The position numbers were made by a program, and so were the translations under genes. A stretch of DNA of 45,547 nt, from positions 1 through 45,547 of the forward strand of contig JAGVOW010000084.1 in the NCBI GenBank assembly GCA_020052515.1. The letters run 5' to 3'. The notes beneath the pieces were generated by a model that was not told where the DNA came from, did not search any database, and was given only the letters and a program-made list of their open reading frames with translations. Numbering within the stretch: position 1 is the stretch's first letter; each line of letters starts with the position of its first letter. The DNA is from Brevinematales bacterium. GTDB taxonomy: Bacteria > Spirochaetota > Brevinematia > Brevinematales > JAOACQ01. This document shows, in pieces, positions 25,589-35,874 of this stretch.

Positions 25589-25810
25589 CTAAACTGACCA
25601 ATCTTCAATATTTATTTCAGGTATTCTTTCGAATTCTTTTATATTATGGGTTATGAGAGTCCCATGACGCGATAATACTATAGCTGCAATCAGCAGACCG
25701 TTAGGTCCGATAGGGTTTCCTTCTTTCTCGAGCCCGCTTCTGATTTCAGCATAGCAATATGCCGCAATATCATCAAAGGGTATGATTTCGTAGGGAAATA
25801 AAAACTGCTC
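25589..25810 (-). pseudogene. C-terminal remnant of a VapC-type PIN toxin
   Basis: A frame with no start reads about 73 residues, including FDDIAAYCYAEIRSGLEKEG, GPNGLLIAAIVLSRHGTLIT and HNIKEFERIPEINIEDW before a TAG. This is the C-terminal half of a PIN-domain VapC toxin. The N-terminal half with the first catalytic acids is missing, and the usual Asp of the GPND-LLIAA motif is Gly. It follows directly, in another frame, on the truncated antitoxin gene. A deletion has fused the two and inactivated the toxin. Confidence 0.8.
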
Positions 25811-26004
25811 AACTCTTCGGGTTCTTTGAATGTCGGATCTTTAATACTTCCAAATATATTAAAATATCCATCCGGCCACGCTTCTTTCATAGAATGCTTG
25901 ATTTTGTCAGAGACCCAGCCGGAAGCCGTATCTTTAGCAAGAGAAGCCGCTTTCTCGATTCTTTTAAAAGTTTTTTTATCTATTGTTAACGTTAATTGAG
26001 GCAT
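25690..26004 (-). CDS. VapB-like antitoxin, 3' end altered by fusion into the vapC remnant
   Basis: The frame is 104 residues long. The first 66 form an antitoxin-like protein: MPQLTLTIDKKTFKRIEKAA, then WPDGYFNIFGSIKDPTFKEP, a pattern seen in antitoxins paired with PIN toxins. The last 38 residues (SSFYFPTKSYPLMILRHIAM onward) are the vapC remnant read in the wrong frame, so that tail is not native. AAAGGAGCG precedes the start. The antitoxin part may still be made and could silence related modules, but without a working toxin the pair is decayed. Confidence 0.7.
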   Translation of the reverse strand: MPQLTLTIDKKTFKRIEKAASLAKDTASGWVSDKIKHSMKEAWPDGYFNIFGSIKDPTFKEPEELSSFYFPTKSYPLMILRHIAMLKSEAGSRKKETLSDLTVC

Positions 26005-26092
26005 ATCTTTTCGCTCCTTTATCGCATATTATAAATAATATAATTCTAACTGTCAAATGAACGAAACAAATCCGCTTGAAAGCCTGTTTTTA

Positions 26093-26163
26093 CTCACCAC
26101 AAAGACACCAAGAACGAATCTTTTTTGGGTGGCTTGGTGTTTTTTGCGACTTGGTGGTGAAAA
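26093..26163. repeat. Family B inverted repeat, copy 4
   Basis: CTCACCACAAAGACACCAAG at the left and GTTTTTTGCGACTTGGTGGT at the right pair imperfectly. It lies just downstream of the aconitase stop (read on the minus strand), separating it from the vapB-like gene. Confidence 0.8.
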
Positions 26164-26184
26164 ATATACGTTATTCGAGCCTAT

Positions 26185-28440
26185 TCATGCATTGCGTGCG
26201 ATCTGGTTTAAAGCGCTGCCGGCTTTAAACCATTCTATCTGCCCTTGATTGTAAGTATGATGAAGGATGATTTCCTCTTCACTGCCGTCCGCATGGTGGA
26301 TTTTCATCGTCAGAGGCTGGCCGGGAGAAAAATCTTTCAAATTTCGGATAGAAATCTTATCCTGCTCTAAGATTTTATCATAGTCAAGAGGGTTTACGAA
26401 AGTGAGCGCCAGCATTCCCTGCTTCTTAAGATTGGTTTCGTGAATCCGCGCGAAGCTTTTGACAATAATGGCTTTTCCGCCCAGATAGCGAGGCTCCATC
26501 GCGGCATGCTCACGGCTGGAACCTTCGCCGTAGTTCTCATCACCGATGACCACCCAGCCGATGCCTTTCTTTTTATAGTCACGAGCTGTTTCGGAAATAA
26601 GCGCGCTTTCATTCGTAAAAATATTCTTTGTTTTCCCAGCCTCCCCGCTAAAAGCATTGATTGCTCCTAGAAAGAGGTTTTTAGAAATATTGTCCAGATG
26701 ACCGCGGTACTTGAGCCATTTGCCCGCCATAGAAATATGATCGGTGGTACATTTCCCTTTGATTTTAATCAAAACCGGGACATCTTCAATGTCTTTCCCA
26801 TTCCAGGGATCAAAGGGCGCTAAAAGCTGAAGCCTTTCGCTATTATCCGCGATCTTAATTTCAATCTTTGAAAAATCCTCTCCGGATAAATTTTCTTCTT
26901 CCGGGAATTGCGCAAAGTGTTTTGGAAGTTCTTCCCCGGCGGGCGGAGAAAGCTTTACTTTTTTACCCATCTCGTTGATCAATTCATCTTCCGCCGGATT
27001 AAAATCCAGGTTTCCGCTTAAAGCCAGGGCCAATACCATCTCAGGGCTTGCCACAAAAGCGTGCGTGTTTGGGTTCCCATCCGCCCTTTTTGCAAAATTA
27101 CGATTGAAGGAAGTAATAATAGTATTTCTCTCCCCCATCGGCACATCGGTGCGTTTCCACATGCCGATGCATGGGCCGCATGCATTGGCTAGAATCTCAG
27201 CGCCCAATTTTTGAAACACTGCCAATTGGCCTTCCTTCTCAATCGTCGCGCGGACTTTCTCCGAGCCGGGGCTTAAATAGAGTTTGGCTTTTAATTTCAG
27301 GCCTTTGTCTAATGCGTCTTTCGCGATATGCGCCGCCCGGTCAATGTCCTCGTAGCTCGAATTTGTACAGCTCCCGATTAATCCGGCGCTCACCTTTTCG
27401 GGATAATTTTTGTCTTTGACAATCTGCTTCATCTTGTTTACCGGATTGGCCAGATCGGGCGTAAAAGGTCCGTTGAGGCTGGGAGCAATATCGCTTAAGT
27501 TGATTTCCAGAATCTGGTCATAATAATCTTTTGGGTTCCTATCGGTTTCCTCGTCGGCTTTCAGCAAAGATTCGATGGGCTTTAGAGCTTCAAAGACATC
27601 CGTTCGCCCTGTAATCTTTAAATAATTTCCTATTTTTTCATCGTAAGGAAAAACGGATGAAGTAGCACCTAATTCCGCGCCCATATTGCAGATAGTGGCC
27701 TTGCCGGTAGCGGAAAGGGTTTTTGTGCCTTCTCCAAAATACTCAATGACGCAGCCCGTGCCGCCTTTTACCGTTAATAACCCCAGTATTTTCAAGATGA
27801 CATCTTTCGGTGAGGCCCAGCCTGAGAGCCTGCCGGTGAGTTTAATGCCCAAAATTTTCGGCCATTTGAGTTCCCATGGCATCCCGGCCATGACATCTAC
27901 AGCGTCCGCACCGCCGACACCTACGCCTATCATACCAAGGCCGCCGGCGTTAGGCGTGTGGGAATCCGTGCCGATCATCAAAGCGCCCGGAAAAGCGTAA
28001 TTTTCCAGAATGACCTGATGAATGATGCCGACGCCGGGTTTCCAGAAGTCAATGCCGTATTTTCTGGAAATGCTTTCTAAAAAATCATACACTTCTTTAT
28101 TTTCTTTTAATGCCCGGAAGAGGTCAATACGGGCTTCTGTTTCCGCTTCAATCAAATGGTCGCAATGGACGGTAGTAGGTACAGCGGTCGTTTTTTTTTC
28201 GGCATGCATAAACTGCAGTAGGGCCATCTGGGCTGTCGCGTCCTGCATGGCCACACGGTCGGGAGAAAGCTCTCCGTAATCTTTGCCCCTCGCAAAAGGC
28301 CCTTTTCCCGGTTGAAACGCGTGAGCGTACAATATTTTTTCAGTCAGGGTGAGTGGTTTTCCATTAATTTTTCTTGCTTTCTCTATCTTTGAAGCAAATT
28401 CGGAATAAAATTCCCGGATCCGGTCAATATTTTTAGACAT
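26185..28440 (-). CDS. acn: Aconitate hydratase, mitochondrial type
   Basis: This 751-residue [4Fe-4S] enzyme interconverts citrate and isocitrate through cis-aconitate. Cluster ligands are visible in [14 protein letters not shown] and [11 protein letters not shown]. Other family motifs are [33 protein letters not shown] and [20 protein letters not shown]. The C-terminal swivel domain is complete. The length and motifs fit the mitochondrial-type aconitase, not AcnA/IRP1 (about 890 residues) or AcnB. GGAAGG precedes the start. It is divergent from the dehydratase activase and has its own promoter at 28471-28499. No other TCA-cycle gene is in view. Confidence 0.96.
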   Translation of the reverse strand: MSKNIDRIREFYSEFASKIEKARKINGKPLTLTEKILYAHAFQPGKGPFARGKDYGELSPDRVAMQDATAQMALLQFMHAEKKTTAVPTTVHCDHLIEAETEARIDLFRALKENKEVYDFLESISRKYGIDFWKPGVGIIHQVILENYAFPGALMIGTDSHTPNAGGLGMIGVGVGGADAVDVMAGMPWELKWPKILGIKLTGRLSGWASPKDVILKILGLLTVKGGTGCVIEYFGEGTKTLSATGKATICNMGAELGATSSVFPYDEKIGNYLKITGRTDVFEALKPIESLLKADEETDRNPKDYYDQILEINLSDIAPSLNGPFTPDLANPVNKMKQIVKDKNYPEKVSAGLIGSCTNSSYEDIDRAAHIAKDALDKGLKLKAKLYLSPGSEKVRATIEKEGQLAVFQKLGAEILANACGPCIGMWKRTDVPMGERNTIITSFNRNFAKRADGNPNTHAFVASPEMVLALALSGNLDFNPAEDELINEMGKKVKLSPPAGEELPKHFAQFPEEENLSGEDFSKIEIKIADNSERLQLLAPFDPWNGKDIEDVPVLIKIKGKCTTDHISMAGKWLKYRGHLDNISKNLFLGAINAFSGEAGKTKNIFTNESALISETARDYKKKGIGWVVIGDENYGEGSSREHAAMEPRYLGGKAIIVKSFARIHETNLKKQGMLALTFVNPLDYDKILEQDKISIRNLKDFSPGQPLTMKIHHADGSEEEIILHHTYNQGQIEWFKAGSALNQIARNA

Positions 28441-28470
28441 TTTGGCCTTCCTGCTAAAAAAGTGTGAAAA

Positions 28471-28499
28471 ATTATACCATTTATAGCGGATTCTGTAAA
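28471..28499 (-). promoter_or_regulatory. Sigma-70-like promoter for aconitase
   Basis: On the minus strand TTTACA (28499-28494) and a perfect TATAAT (28476-28471) are 17 bases apart. The aconitase ATG lies 31 bases further on. Confidence 0.78.
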
Positions 28500-28521
28500 T
28501 ATTTTCTAAACCTTCGATATT

Positions 28522-28550
28522 TTTACTTTTTTGGAAATTTGCCTTATAAT
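28522..28550 (+). promoter_or_regulatory. Sigma-70-like promoter for the dehydratase activase
   Basis: TTTACT (28522-28527) and a perfect TATAAT (28545-28550) are 17 bases apart. The -35 box lies 23 bases from that of the divergent aconitase promoter, so one regulator could act on both. Confidence 0.75.
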
Positions 28551-28593
28551 CTACAGCTCTAATGAGGGTCCCGGGAAAGGGGGAGGTAATAAG

Positions 28594-31500
28594 ATGACGG
28601 ATTTGAAAGCGGCTCCAATTGAGAAAGCAGTGGGAATTTGTTTGGGAGCGTCCACTTTTTCTTTAGTGGAAATCGAAAAATCAAAGGATGAAATCACTAT
28701 AAAAAATGTGATTGTTGAGGAGCATAACGGCGACCCGAAAGGAATTTTTGCCAGGAATCTGGATGCTTACGCGATAGACGGCAAATACATGGCCATCACT
28801 GGAAGAAAATTCCGGGAAATAACCAATATTCCATCTATCATTGAGCCGGAAGCGACTGAAATGGCCTATCAATTTTTGAACCGCGGAGAAGGCGCTTATG
28901 ATGCCGTTGTTTCAGCGGGCGGGGAATCCTTTATTGTTTATGAAATGGATAAAAAAGGCAGGGTCGCTAGAATCAGTTCCGGCAACAAATGCGCTTCCGG
29001 GACAGGGGAATTTTTCCTCCAGCAGATCCGCAGAATGAATGTAAATATCGCGCAGGCAGTGGAATTGGCCAGGACTGCGGAAAAGCCGCATCAGCTTTCG
29101 GGCCGGTGTTCTGTGTTCTGCAAGTCCGATTGTACCCATGCTTTGAACAAGGGTGAAAGCATCGCCGATGTGACAGCCGGTTTGTCCAGAATGATCGCTA
29201 AAAAAATTGAAGAGCTTTTGATAAAAATCAACGCGGGAAAAGTGCTGATTGTCGGCGGCACGGCGCAGAATGATGTCGTGATCGATTTTGTGCGGGAAAG
29301 TTTTGAGAAAGTAGATGTGCCGAAGGAAGCGCCTTATTTCGAGGCGTTGGGCGCCGCTCTATGGGCTCTTCGGGAAAAACAGTCTCATGTTCCTCAAAAA
29401 GGGCATTATTTTAAAGACATAAAGTCCTCTTTCGAGTTCTTAAGGCCCCTGTCTGAGTTTATCAGCAATGTGGATTTTAAGGAAATGCCCTTTGAAAAGG
29501 CGAGGGATAACGATGAATGCGTCATAGGGCTGGATGTGGGCTCTACCACTACAAAGGCGGTGCTTTTTAGGGTTTCTGACGAAAAGATACTGTGCGCTAA
29601 ATACCTTAGGACCAATGGCAACCCTATTGAGGCTTCCCGGGACTGCTACCGTTCCCTTCTGGAACAATTGGGAAGCACAAAGGTCAAAATCACAGGATTG
29701 GGCGTAACCGGCAGCGGGCGTTATATAGCTGGCCTGCATGCGGATACGGAAGGCATTATTAATGAAATTATTGCCCATGCCAGAGCCGCGGCGCATTTTG
29801 ACCCGGAAGTCGATACTATTTTTGAAATCGGCGGGCAGGACGCGAAGTATACCTATCTGACCAATTCGGTCGCTTCGGATTACGCCATGAATGAGGCTTG
29901 CTCGGCTGGTACGGGAAGCTTTCTCGAAGAGTCCGCTTACGAATCTCTGGGTGTCAAGATGGAAGAGATTGCTCCTATTGCCCTTTTGGCTAAAACCCCT
30001 CCGAATTTTTCTGACCAATGCGCCGCTTTTATCTCATCGGATATCAATACGGCTTTGCAGGAAGGAATTCAAAGGGAAAATATCATAGCGGGTCTGGTTT
30101 ATTCGATTTGTATTAATTATGTCAACCGGGTCAAGGGTTCCAGACAGATCGGCAAAAAGATATTTATGCAGGGCGGCGTTTGTTACAATAGAGCCGTTCC
30201 CGCGGCAATGGCGGCTCTCACGGGCAAGACAATCATTGTGCCGCCTCATCCTGGACTCATGGGAGCCTATGGAGTGGCTCTGGAAATCAAGAATATGATA
30301 GATGTCGGACTTCTGGAGAAGAAAGAGTTTGACTTGAAGGTTCTGGCTGGCCGTTCTGTGTCTTACGGAAAGGCTTTTATCTGCCAGGGTAAGCAGGAAA
30401 ATTGCGACCGGCGTTGTGAAATCAGCATGATTCACATTGAAGATAAGAAATTCCCATTCGGCGGCGCCTGCAACAAATACTACAATCAGCTTCACCGCCT
30501 GCAATATAATGTCGCTGAGTACAATCATATTCTGAAAAGAAGGGAGCTTCTTTATTCCGCTTTCGCGAAAGAATCTCCTGATTTGAAAAAAGACGCTTTG
30601 GTAGTGGGTATCAACCGCTCTTTTCAGGTCAATACTCTTTACCCAATGTTCTTCAACTTCTTCAATGAGCTGGGCTGCAAGGTTGTAATGCCGGACAATG
30701 TCCGCCAGAGCGGTATTGACAAGGGGCAGTCTTCTTTCTGCCTATCCGCGCAGGTGGCTCTGGGAATGTTTGAAGACCTGCTGGAAAAGAAGCCGGATTA
30801 TATTTTTATGCCGCAGATTATGGAAATCCATGTTTCAGAGCAGGAAGAATATAGAAAGGAATACCAGACAGTCTGTATGTTTGTCCAGGGCGAGGCCTTT
30901 TATCAAAACGCGAGCTTTCTGAAAGGTACGCAGAAAAAACCGATTATGATGACACCGGCATTAAATCTGATGCGCGGGTATGACGCCGAGGAAAAGACAT
31001 TTGTCAAAATCGCTTTAGATATGGGTTTCTCGGAATCTGCCGCCAAACGTGCGCATAAGATCGCTGTCGAAAAGCAGATGGAATTTTTCCAGGCTTTGAA
31101 GGTAGAAGGAAGGCGTATTCTGGCTGATCTGGAAAAAGACCCAAATAAAATAGCCGTGGTTTTATTTGGAAGGCCTTATAACGCTTTTGCGGAAGAGACC
31201 AATAAAGGCGTTCCGTTTAAGTTCGCGTCCCGCGGTATCGAGATCATTCCTTATGATTTCTTAATGTATGAGGAAGAACCGAATTATAAAAACACCTATT
31301 GGGAAATGGGGCAGAGAATTATTAAAGCAGGGCGGATTGTGAAGCGTCATCCTCAGCTTTTCGGCTGTTATCTGACCAACTTCTTGTGCGCTCTGGATTC
31401 GATGATGGTTCAGCATTTCAGGGATTTAATGCAGACAAAGCCTTCTTTGACGATTGAGGTGGATTCGCATACCGCTGACGCCGGTGTGAATACCCGTATT

Positions 31501-32955
31501 GAAGCATTTATGGATGTGGTCAAGAACTACATCAAAATAAAGGATAAGATTAAAGACCCGGTGACCGTTTTCCGTCCCGCGAGGACAGAGCTCGATGAAC
31601 TGGGCAATGTGGTCTTTATTGATTCCGACGGCAATAAATATACCGGCAAAGACAAGCGGGTGAAGGCGGTTGTCCCTTCTATGGGCGATTTGTTCAATAG
31701 AAGCACGGCGGCTGTGCTGCGCGGTATCGGCTTTAACGCGGAACCGCTAGCAGTCTGCGACAGAGAAGCTCTGGACCTGGGCCGTTCTGTTACGACCAGC
31801 AAGGAATGTTTGCCCATTATTAATATCATTGGCGAAGTGTTGAAATACATCAAGTACCGCAAAGACCCGAATGAAATGCTCCTCATTTTTATGGTCGCGG
31901 CCGGCGGGTGTTGCCGTGTGGGGCAATATGAAATCCTTTTGAATACCACTATTGAAAAACTTCAGCTCCGCAATGTGGCCTTACTGCCTTTGTCCAACGA
32001 CAATGGCTATGCCGGGCTGGGCATTCCGTTCCGTCTGAGCATGGCAAAAGCGATGTACGCCTTCGATGTGTTCGATGATACGCGTTCCGCTATTAAAGCA
32101 ATGGCCGTGGACAAGGAAAAGGGAATGGAGATTTTTGAGGCGGAAACACAAAAGCTTCTGGCCTCCTTTGATGGAAGCAATAAAAAATCCTTTTACCGCC
32201 AGCTAAAAGAAAACGCGAAGGAATTCTCACAAATTAAATTGGTGAAGCCGATCAGTGAAGCGAAGTACGTCGGCGTTGTCGGCGAAATTTTTGTCCGAAG
32301 AGACCACTTCTCTTTGATGGGAATACCGGATATGCTGGCTGAAAACGGTTTTGTGATGCTGGACGCGCCTTTGTCCGAATGGGTAAGGTACACTGATTTT
32401 CTCAGAGATATCAAGATGTTTGAGGTCAAGACCAATTTTATCGGCAATATAGAAGCGGCTATTTCCGGGCTGGTGCAGGATTTCCATGAGGGAAGGATCA
32501 AGAAGATTATGGCAAAAACAGGCCTTTTTGAGCCTGAAATGATTCATATTCGTAAGTATATGGCGCATTCCACCCATTTCTTCCCATTGACACTGACCGG
32601 TGAACCCGGCCTTTCATCCGGCGTAGCGCTTTATCAATTAGCTGATAAATACTGCGGAGTGATCAATGTCGGCCCATTCGGCTGTATGAACTCCAGAATG
32701 ACCGAAGCGGTAGCGACGGTTGAAATGACAGTAGAAGGCAAAGAGGACGCTTCCCGAAAAGCCGGTAGAAACGCCGATTATTCTTACTTAAAGGAAAATA
32801 CCGACATTTTGCCGTTCTTAAGTGTCGAGTGCGACGGCAACCCCTTCTCGCAGATTATTACAGCGAGGCTGGAAACCTTTATGCTTCAAGCAGACCGCTT
32901 GTACCAGGAAATGCAGAAGCATAAAAATTTACAAAAAGGCAGGAAAGGATTATAA
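28594..32955 (+). CDS. Giant 2-hydroxyacyl-CoA dehydratase activase fusion (BcrAD/BadFG x2, DUF2229, HGD-D-like)
   Basis: This 1453-residue cytosolic protein has two ASKHA ATPase domains of the BcrA/BadF/HgdC type: [20 protein letters not shown] with [12 protein letters not shown], and [20 protein letters not shown] with [11 protein letters not shown] and [20 protein letters not shown]. The cysteines are the likely [4Fe-4S] ligands between subunits. A DUF2229-like region starts about residue 640 ([20 protein letters not shown]). The C-terminal part ([35 protein letters not shown]) resembles dehydratase subunits. Such 1400-residue fusions occur in clostridia and spirochaetes. The family drives ATP-dependent one-electron reduction, but the substrate here is unknown. 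The start is ATG 28594 with GGGGGAGGT; the upstream in-frame TTG at 28531 lies inside the promoter. Confidence 0.92.
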   Translation: MTDLKAAPIEKAVGICLGASTFSLVEIEKSKDEITIKNVIVEEHNGDPKGIFARNLDAYAIDGKYMAITGRKFREITNIPSIIEPEATEMAYQFLNRGEGAYDAVVSAGGESFIVYEMDKKGRVARISSGNKCASGTGEFFLQQIRRMNVNIAQAVELARTAEKPHQLSGRCSVFCKSDCTHALNKGESIADVTAGLSRMIAKKIEELLIKINAGKVLIVGGTAQNDVVIDFVRESFEKVDVPKEAPYFEALGAALWALREKQSHVPQKGHYFKDIKSSFEFLRPLSEFISNVDFKEMPFEKARDNDECVIGLDVGSTTTKAVLFRVSDEKILCAKYLRTNGNPIEASRDCYRSLLEQLGSTKVKITGLGVTGSGRYIAGLHADTEGIINEIIAHARAAAHFDPEVDTIFEIGGQDAKYTYLTNSVASDYAMNEACSAGTGSFLEESAYESLGVKMEEIAPIALLAKTPPNFSDQCAAFISSDINTALQEGIQRENIIAGLVYSICINYVNRVKGSRQIGKKIFMQGGVCYNRAVPAAMAALTGKTIIVPPHPGLMGAYGVALEIKNMIDVGLLEKKEFDLKVLAGRSVSYGKAFICQGKQENCDRRCEISMIHIEDKKFPFGGACNKYYNQLHRLQYNVAEYNHILKRRELLYSAFAKESPDLKKDALVVGINRSFQVNTLYPMFFNFFNELGCKVVMPDNVRQSGIDKGQSSFCLSAQVALGMFEDLLEKKPDYIFMPQIMEIHVSEQEEYRKEYQTVCMFVQGEAFYQNASFLKGTQKKPIMMTPALNLMRGYDAEEKTFVKIALDMGFSESAAKRAHKIAVEKQMEFFQALKVEGRRILADLEKDPNKIAVVLFGRPYNAFAEETNKGVPFKFASRGIEIIPYDFLMYEEEPNYKNTYWEMGQRIIKAGRIVKRHPQLFGCYLTNFLCALDSMMVQHFRDLMQTKPSLTIEVDSHTADAGVNTRIEAFMDVVKNYIKIKDKIKDPVTVFRPARTELDELGNVVFIDSDGNKYTGKDKRVKAVVPSMGDLFNRSTAAVLRGIGFNAEPLAVCDREALDLGRSVTTSKECLPIINIIGEVLKYIKYRKDPNEMLLIFMVAAGGCCRVGQYEILLNTTIEKLQLRNVALLPLSNDNGYAGLGIPFRLSMAKAMYAFDVFDDTRSAIKAMAVDKEKGMEIFEAETQKLLASFDGSNKKSFYRQLKENAKEFSQIKLVKPISEAKYVGVVGEIFVRRDHFSLMGIPDMLAENGFVMLDAPLSEWVRYTDFLRDIKMFEVKTNFIGNIEAAISGLVQDFHEGRIKKIMAKTGLFEPEMIHIRKYMAHSTHFFPLTLTGEPGLSSGVALYQLADKYCGVINVGPFGCMNSRMTEAVATVEMTVEGKEDASRKAGRNADYSYLKENTDILPFLSVECDGNPFSQIITARLETFMLQADRLYQEMQKHKNLQKGRKGL

Positions 32956-32966
32956 TAAGGATGAAT

Positions 32967-33052
32967 ATTTCCCCTCCTCTGGAGGGGCTAGGGGTGGGTA
33001 GTCTTGAATGCAGAAAGAACCCACCCCCAACCCCTCCCAAGAGGGGAGATTT
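32967..33052. repeat. Family A-like GC-rich repeat, inverted pair
   Basis: TTTCCCCTCCTCTGGAGGGG followed by CTAGGGGTGGGT, and ACCCACCCCCAACCCCTCCC followed by AAGAGGGGAGATTT, face each other. Each half is a hairpin and the two halves pair with each other. It lies between the activase and apt. Confidence 0.82.
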
Positions 33053-33072
33053 ATTTCTTCAGGAGGTCGAAA

Positions 33073-33582
33073 GTGGATTATGCGAAAATCATTCGGGATA
33101 TTCCTGATTTCCCAAAAAAAGGAATATTGTTTAAAGATATCTCGACACTCTGGAAAGACCCAAAAGCGTTTAAGCAAAGTATAGATGATCTGGCGGCTCA
33201 TTATAAAGGAAAGAAAATCGATAAGATTGTCTGCGCGGAATCCAGGGGATTCATTGTTGGGGCGCCGCTTGCTTATCTTCTGGGGGCTGGTTTTGTCCCG
33301 GCCAGAAAACCCGGTAAGCTTCCCGCCCCTGCTATTTCTCAGAGTTACGCTCTGGAATATGGAGAGGCAACATTGCAGATCCATGAGGACGCTATTTCTA
33401 AAGGGGATCAAGTGTTAATCGCGGATGATTTGCTGGCTACCGGCGGCACTGTTAATGCTACTGTAGAGTTAATTGAAAAATTGGGCGGCAATGTGCTGGG
33501 AGCGGCGTTTTTAGTAGAGTTAATATTTTTAAAGGGACGGGAAAAGCTGAAAACACCAGTCTTTTCATTGGTTCAGTATTAA
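33073..33582 (+). CDS. apt: Adenine phosphoribosyltransferase
   Basis: This 169-residue cytosolic enzyme salvages adenine to AMP using PRPP. The PRPP-binding motif is QVLIADDLLATGGTVNATVE. Other family marks are IRDIPDFPKKGILFKDISTL, CAESRGFIVGAPLAY and ARKPGKLP. The length is normal. The start is GTG 33073, directly after CAGGAGGTCGAAA. The same frame is open to 33004, but that stretch is GC-rich repeat. It lies 118 bases after the activase and starts a run of apt, secG and ispD with short gaps. Confidence 0.96.
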   Translation: MDYAKIIRDIPDFPKKGILFKDISTLWKDPKAFKQSIDDLAAHYKGKKIDKIVCAESRGFIVGAPLAYLLGAGFVPARKPGKLPAPAISQSYALEYGEATLQIHEDAISKGDQVLIADDLLATGGTVNATVELIEKLGGNVLGAAFLVELIFLKGREKLKTPVFSLVQY

Positions 33583-33593
33583 GTGGAGGCATT

Positions 33594-33950
33594 ATGTTTA
33601 CTCTTTTGTTGATTATTTTTATTCTTTCGATCATTTTGTTGATACCCGTTATTTTGCTTCAATCCGGGAGCGGCGCTCAGTCAGGATTGATGGGCAATGA
33701 TCTTACGATGGGGGCTTTTGGGGCTAAGACCAGCGAGGTTCTGGTAAATTTTACGAAGTGGCTGCTGGCGATTTTTTTAACATCAGCTTTTATTCTGGGC
33801 TGGATGACGCTTCAAGATCGTAAGCATCTGACCAGACAGATTAAGACGACCTCCAGCGAGCAAGCGGGAGCTTCTTCTGAGGCAAATAATGCGCAGGTGA
33901 CACCAGACACTAATATTCAGACCAATTTGCTGAACAATTTACCCCAATAA
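33594..33950 (+). CDS. secG: Preprotein translocase subunit SecG
   Basis: This 118-residue inner-membrane protein supports the SecYEG channel. Two membrane helices are seen (LLIIFILSIILLIPVILLQ and WLLAIFLTSAFILGWMTL), joined by the conserved loop SGSGAQSGLMGN and GAFGAKTSEVL. A polar tail of 45 residues follows. TGGAGGC precedes the start, 11 bases after apt. Confidence 0.95.
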   Translation: MFTLLLIIFILSIILLIPVILLQSGSGAQSGLMGNDLTMGAFGAKTSEVLVNFTKWLLAIFLTSAFILGWMTLQDRKHLTRQIKTTSSEQAGASSEANNAQVTPDTNIQTNLLNNLPQ

Positions 33951-33971
33951 TTCCTGGACGCATTGGATCAA

Positions 33972-34652
33972 ATGAAAACAGCCGGAATTATTCTAGCTGG
34001 CGGAGAGGGCAAACGTTTTGGGGGTAAAGTCCCAAAGCAGTTTGCCCGGCTGGGCGGTAAACCTATTATAGAATACAGTCTCTCTAAAATGGTTGGAATA
34101 GTCGATGAAATCATAGTTGTCTGTCATAAAGACTGGCTGTCCTTTCTTAAAAAATACCTGAAAAACAATCCTTCTATTCAAATAGTTGAGGGTGGAACTA
34201 CCCGTCAGCTCTCCGTCTGGAATGGGCTTCTGGCTTTAGAATCCAGAAAGTTAGACGCTGTGGCAATCCACGATGGAGCGAGGCCTTTGTTTTCTAAAAA
34301 TATTTTGAAGAAGTGTCTGGAGACTGCTTTAGAAAAAGGCAGCGCTATTCCGGTTGTTCCTTCCCATTCGACGCTTGCAGTTATTGAAAACCAAAAAATG
34401 CATCATTATTTAGATAGAAATCAAATCTTTTTTATTCAAACTCCGCAGGCTTTTCGCTTTGATTTAATCCTGGAAGCCCATAAAAAAGCTTGCGAAAACA
34501 AGGTAATTCATTATACAGATGATTCTCAGATTTTACAGCTTGTCCATCAAAGCGCCTATTCTATAGAAGGTGAAGTGGAAAATATTAAAATAACCTCACC
34601 TCTGGATCTAAAGATAGCGTCAGAAATTTTGAAAGCGGCTCATAAAGAATAA
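33972..34652 (+). CDS. ispD: 2-C-methyl-D-erythritol 4-phosphate cytidylyltransferase
   Basis: This 226-residue enzyme joins CTP and MEP in the non-mevalonate isoprenoid pathway. The nucleotide-binding loop is GIILAGGEGKRFGGKVPKQF. Other marks are VAIHDGARPLF (usually VHDAARP) and TPQAFRFDLILEAH, with TDDSQILQ. The length is normal. ATG 33972 is chosen over a TTG three codons upstream; the ribosome site is weak (GGAT). It follows secG by 21 bases. An alternative, TarI/IspD-like teichoic-type cytidylyltransferase, cannot be excluded, but the motifs fit IspD. Confidence 0.9.
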   Translation: MKTAGIILAGGEGKRFGGKVPKQFARLGGKPIIEYSLSKMVGIVDEIIVVCHKDWLSFLKKYLKNNPSIQIVEGGTTRQLSVWNGLLALESRKLDAVAIHDGARPLFSKNILKKCLETALEKGSAIPVVPSHSTLAVIENQKMHHYLDRNQIFFIQTPQAFRFDLILEAHKKACENKVIHYTDDSQILQLVHQSAYSIEGEVENIKITSPLDLKIASEILKAAHKE

Positions 34653-34660
34653 GGCTTATT

Positions 34661-34689
34661 CGCCAATAATTTGTCAGGCGTTTTTTTTT
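34661..34689 (+). terminator. Weak intrinsic terminator after ispD
   Basis: CGCC (34661-34664) pairs with GGCG (34677-34680), followed by nine T. The stem is only four base pairs with a 12-base loop. It overlaps the -35 region of the gap promoter, so the T run is also spacer sequence. Confidence 0.35.
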
Positions 34690-34699
34690 CCTTTATAAT
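34671..34699 (+). promoter_or_regulatory. Sigma-70-like promoter for gap
   Basis: TTGTCA (34671-34676) and a perfect TATAAT (34694-34699) are 17 bases apart, with a T-rich spacer. The gap ATG is 30 bases after the -10 box and has AAAGGAGGAG. Confidence 0.8.
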
Positions 34700-34729
34700 A
34701 AAGTCTGAATGTAAAAAAGGAGGAGATAA

Positions 34730-35794
<1,065 letters not shown>

Positions 35795-35822
35795 TCTGCT
35801 CATAATTCCAAATGAATGAACT

Positions 35823-35856
35823 GCGGAGGGTCAAACGGCTCTCCGCTGTTCCTTTT
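35823..35856 (+). terminator. Possible intrinsic terminator after gap
   Basis: GCGGAG (35823-35828) pairs with CTCCGC (35841-35846) around a 12-base loop, followed by TGTTCCTTTT. The tail is only partly T. It lies between gap and the GH9 gene, and inside a frame that could otherwise extend the GH9 start upstream. Confidence 0.45.
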
Positions 35857-35874
35857 AAGGTAGGAGGAATCAAA

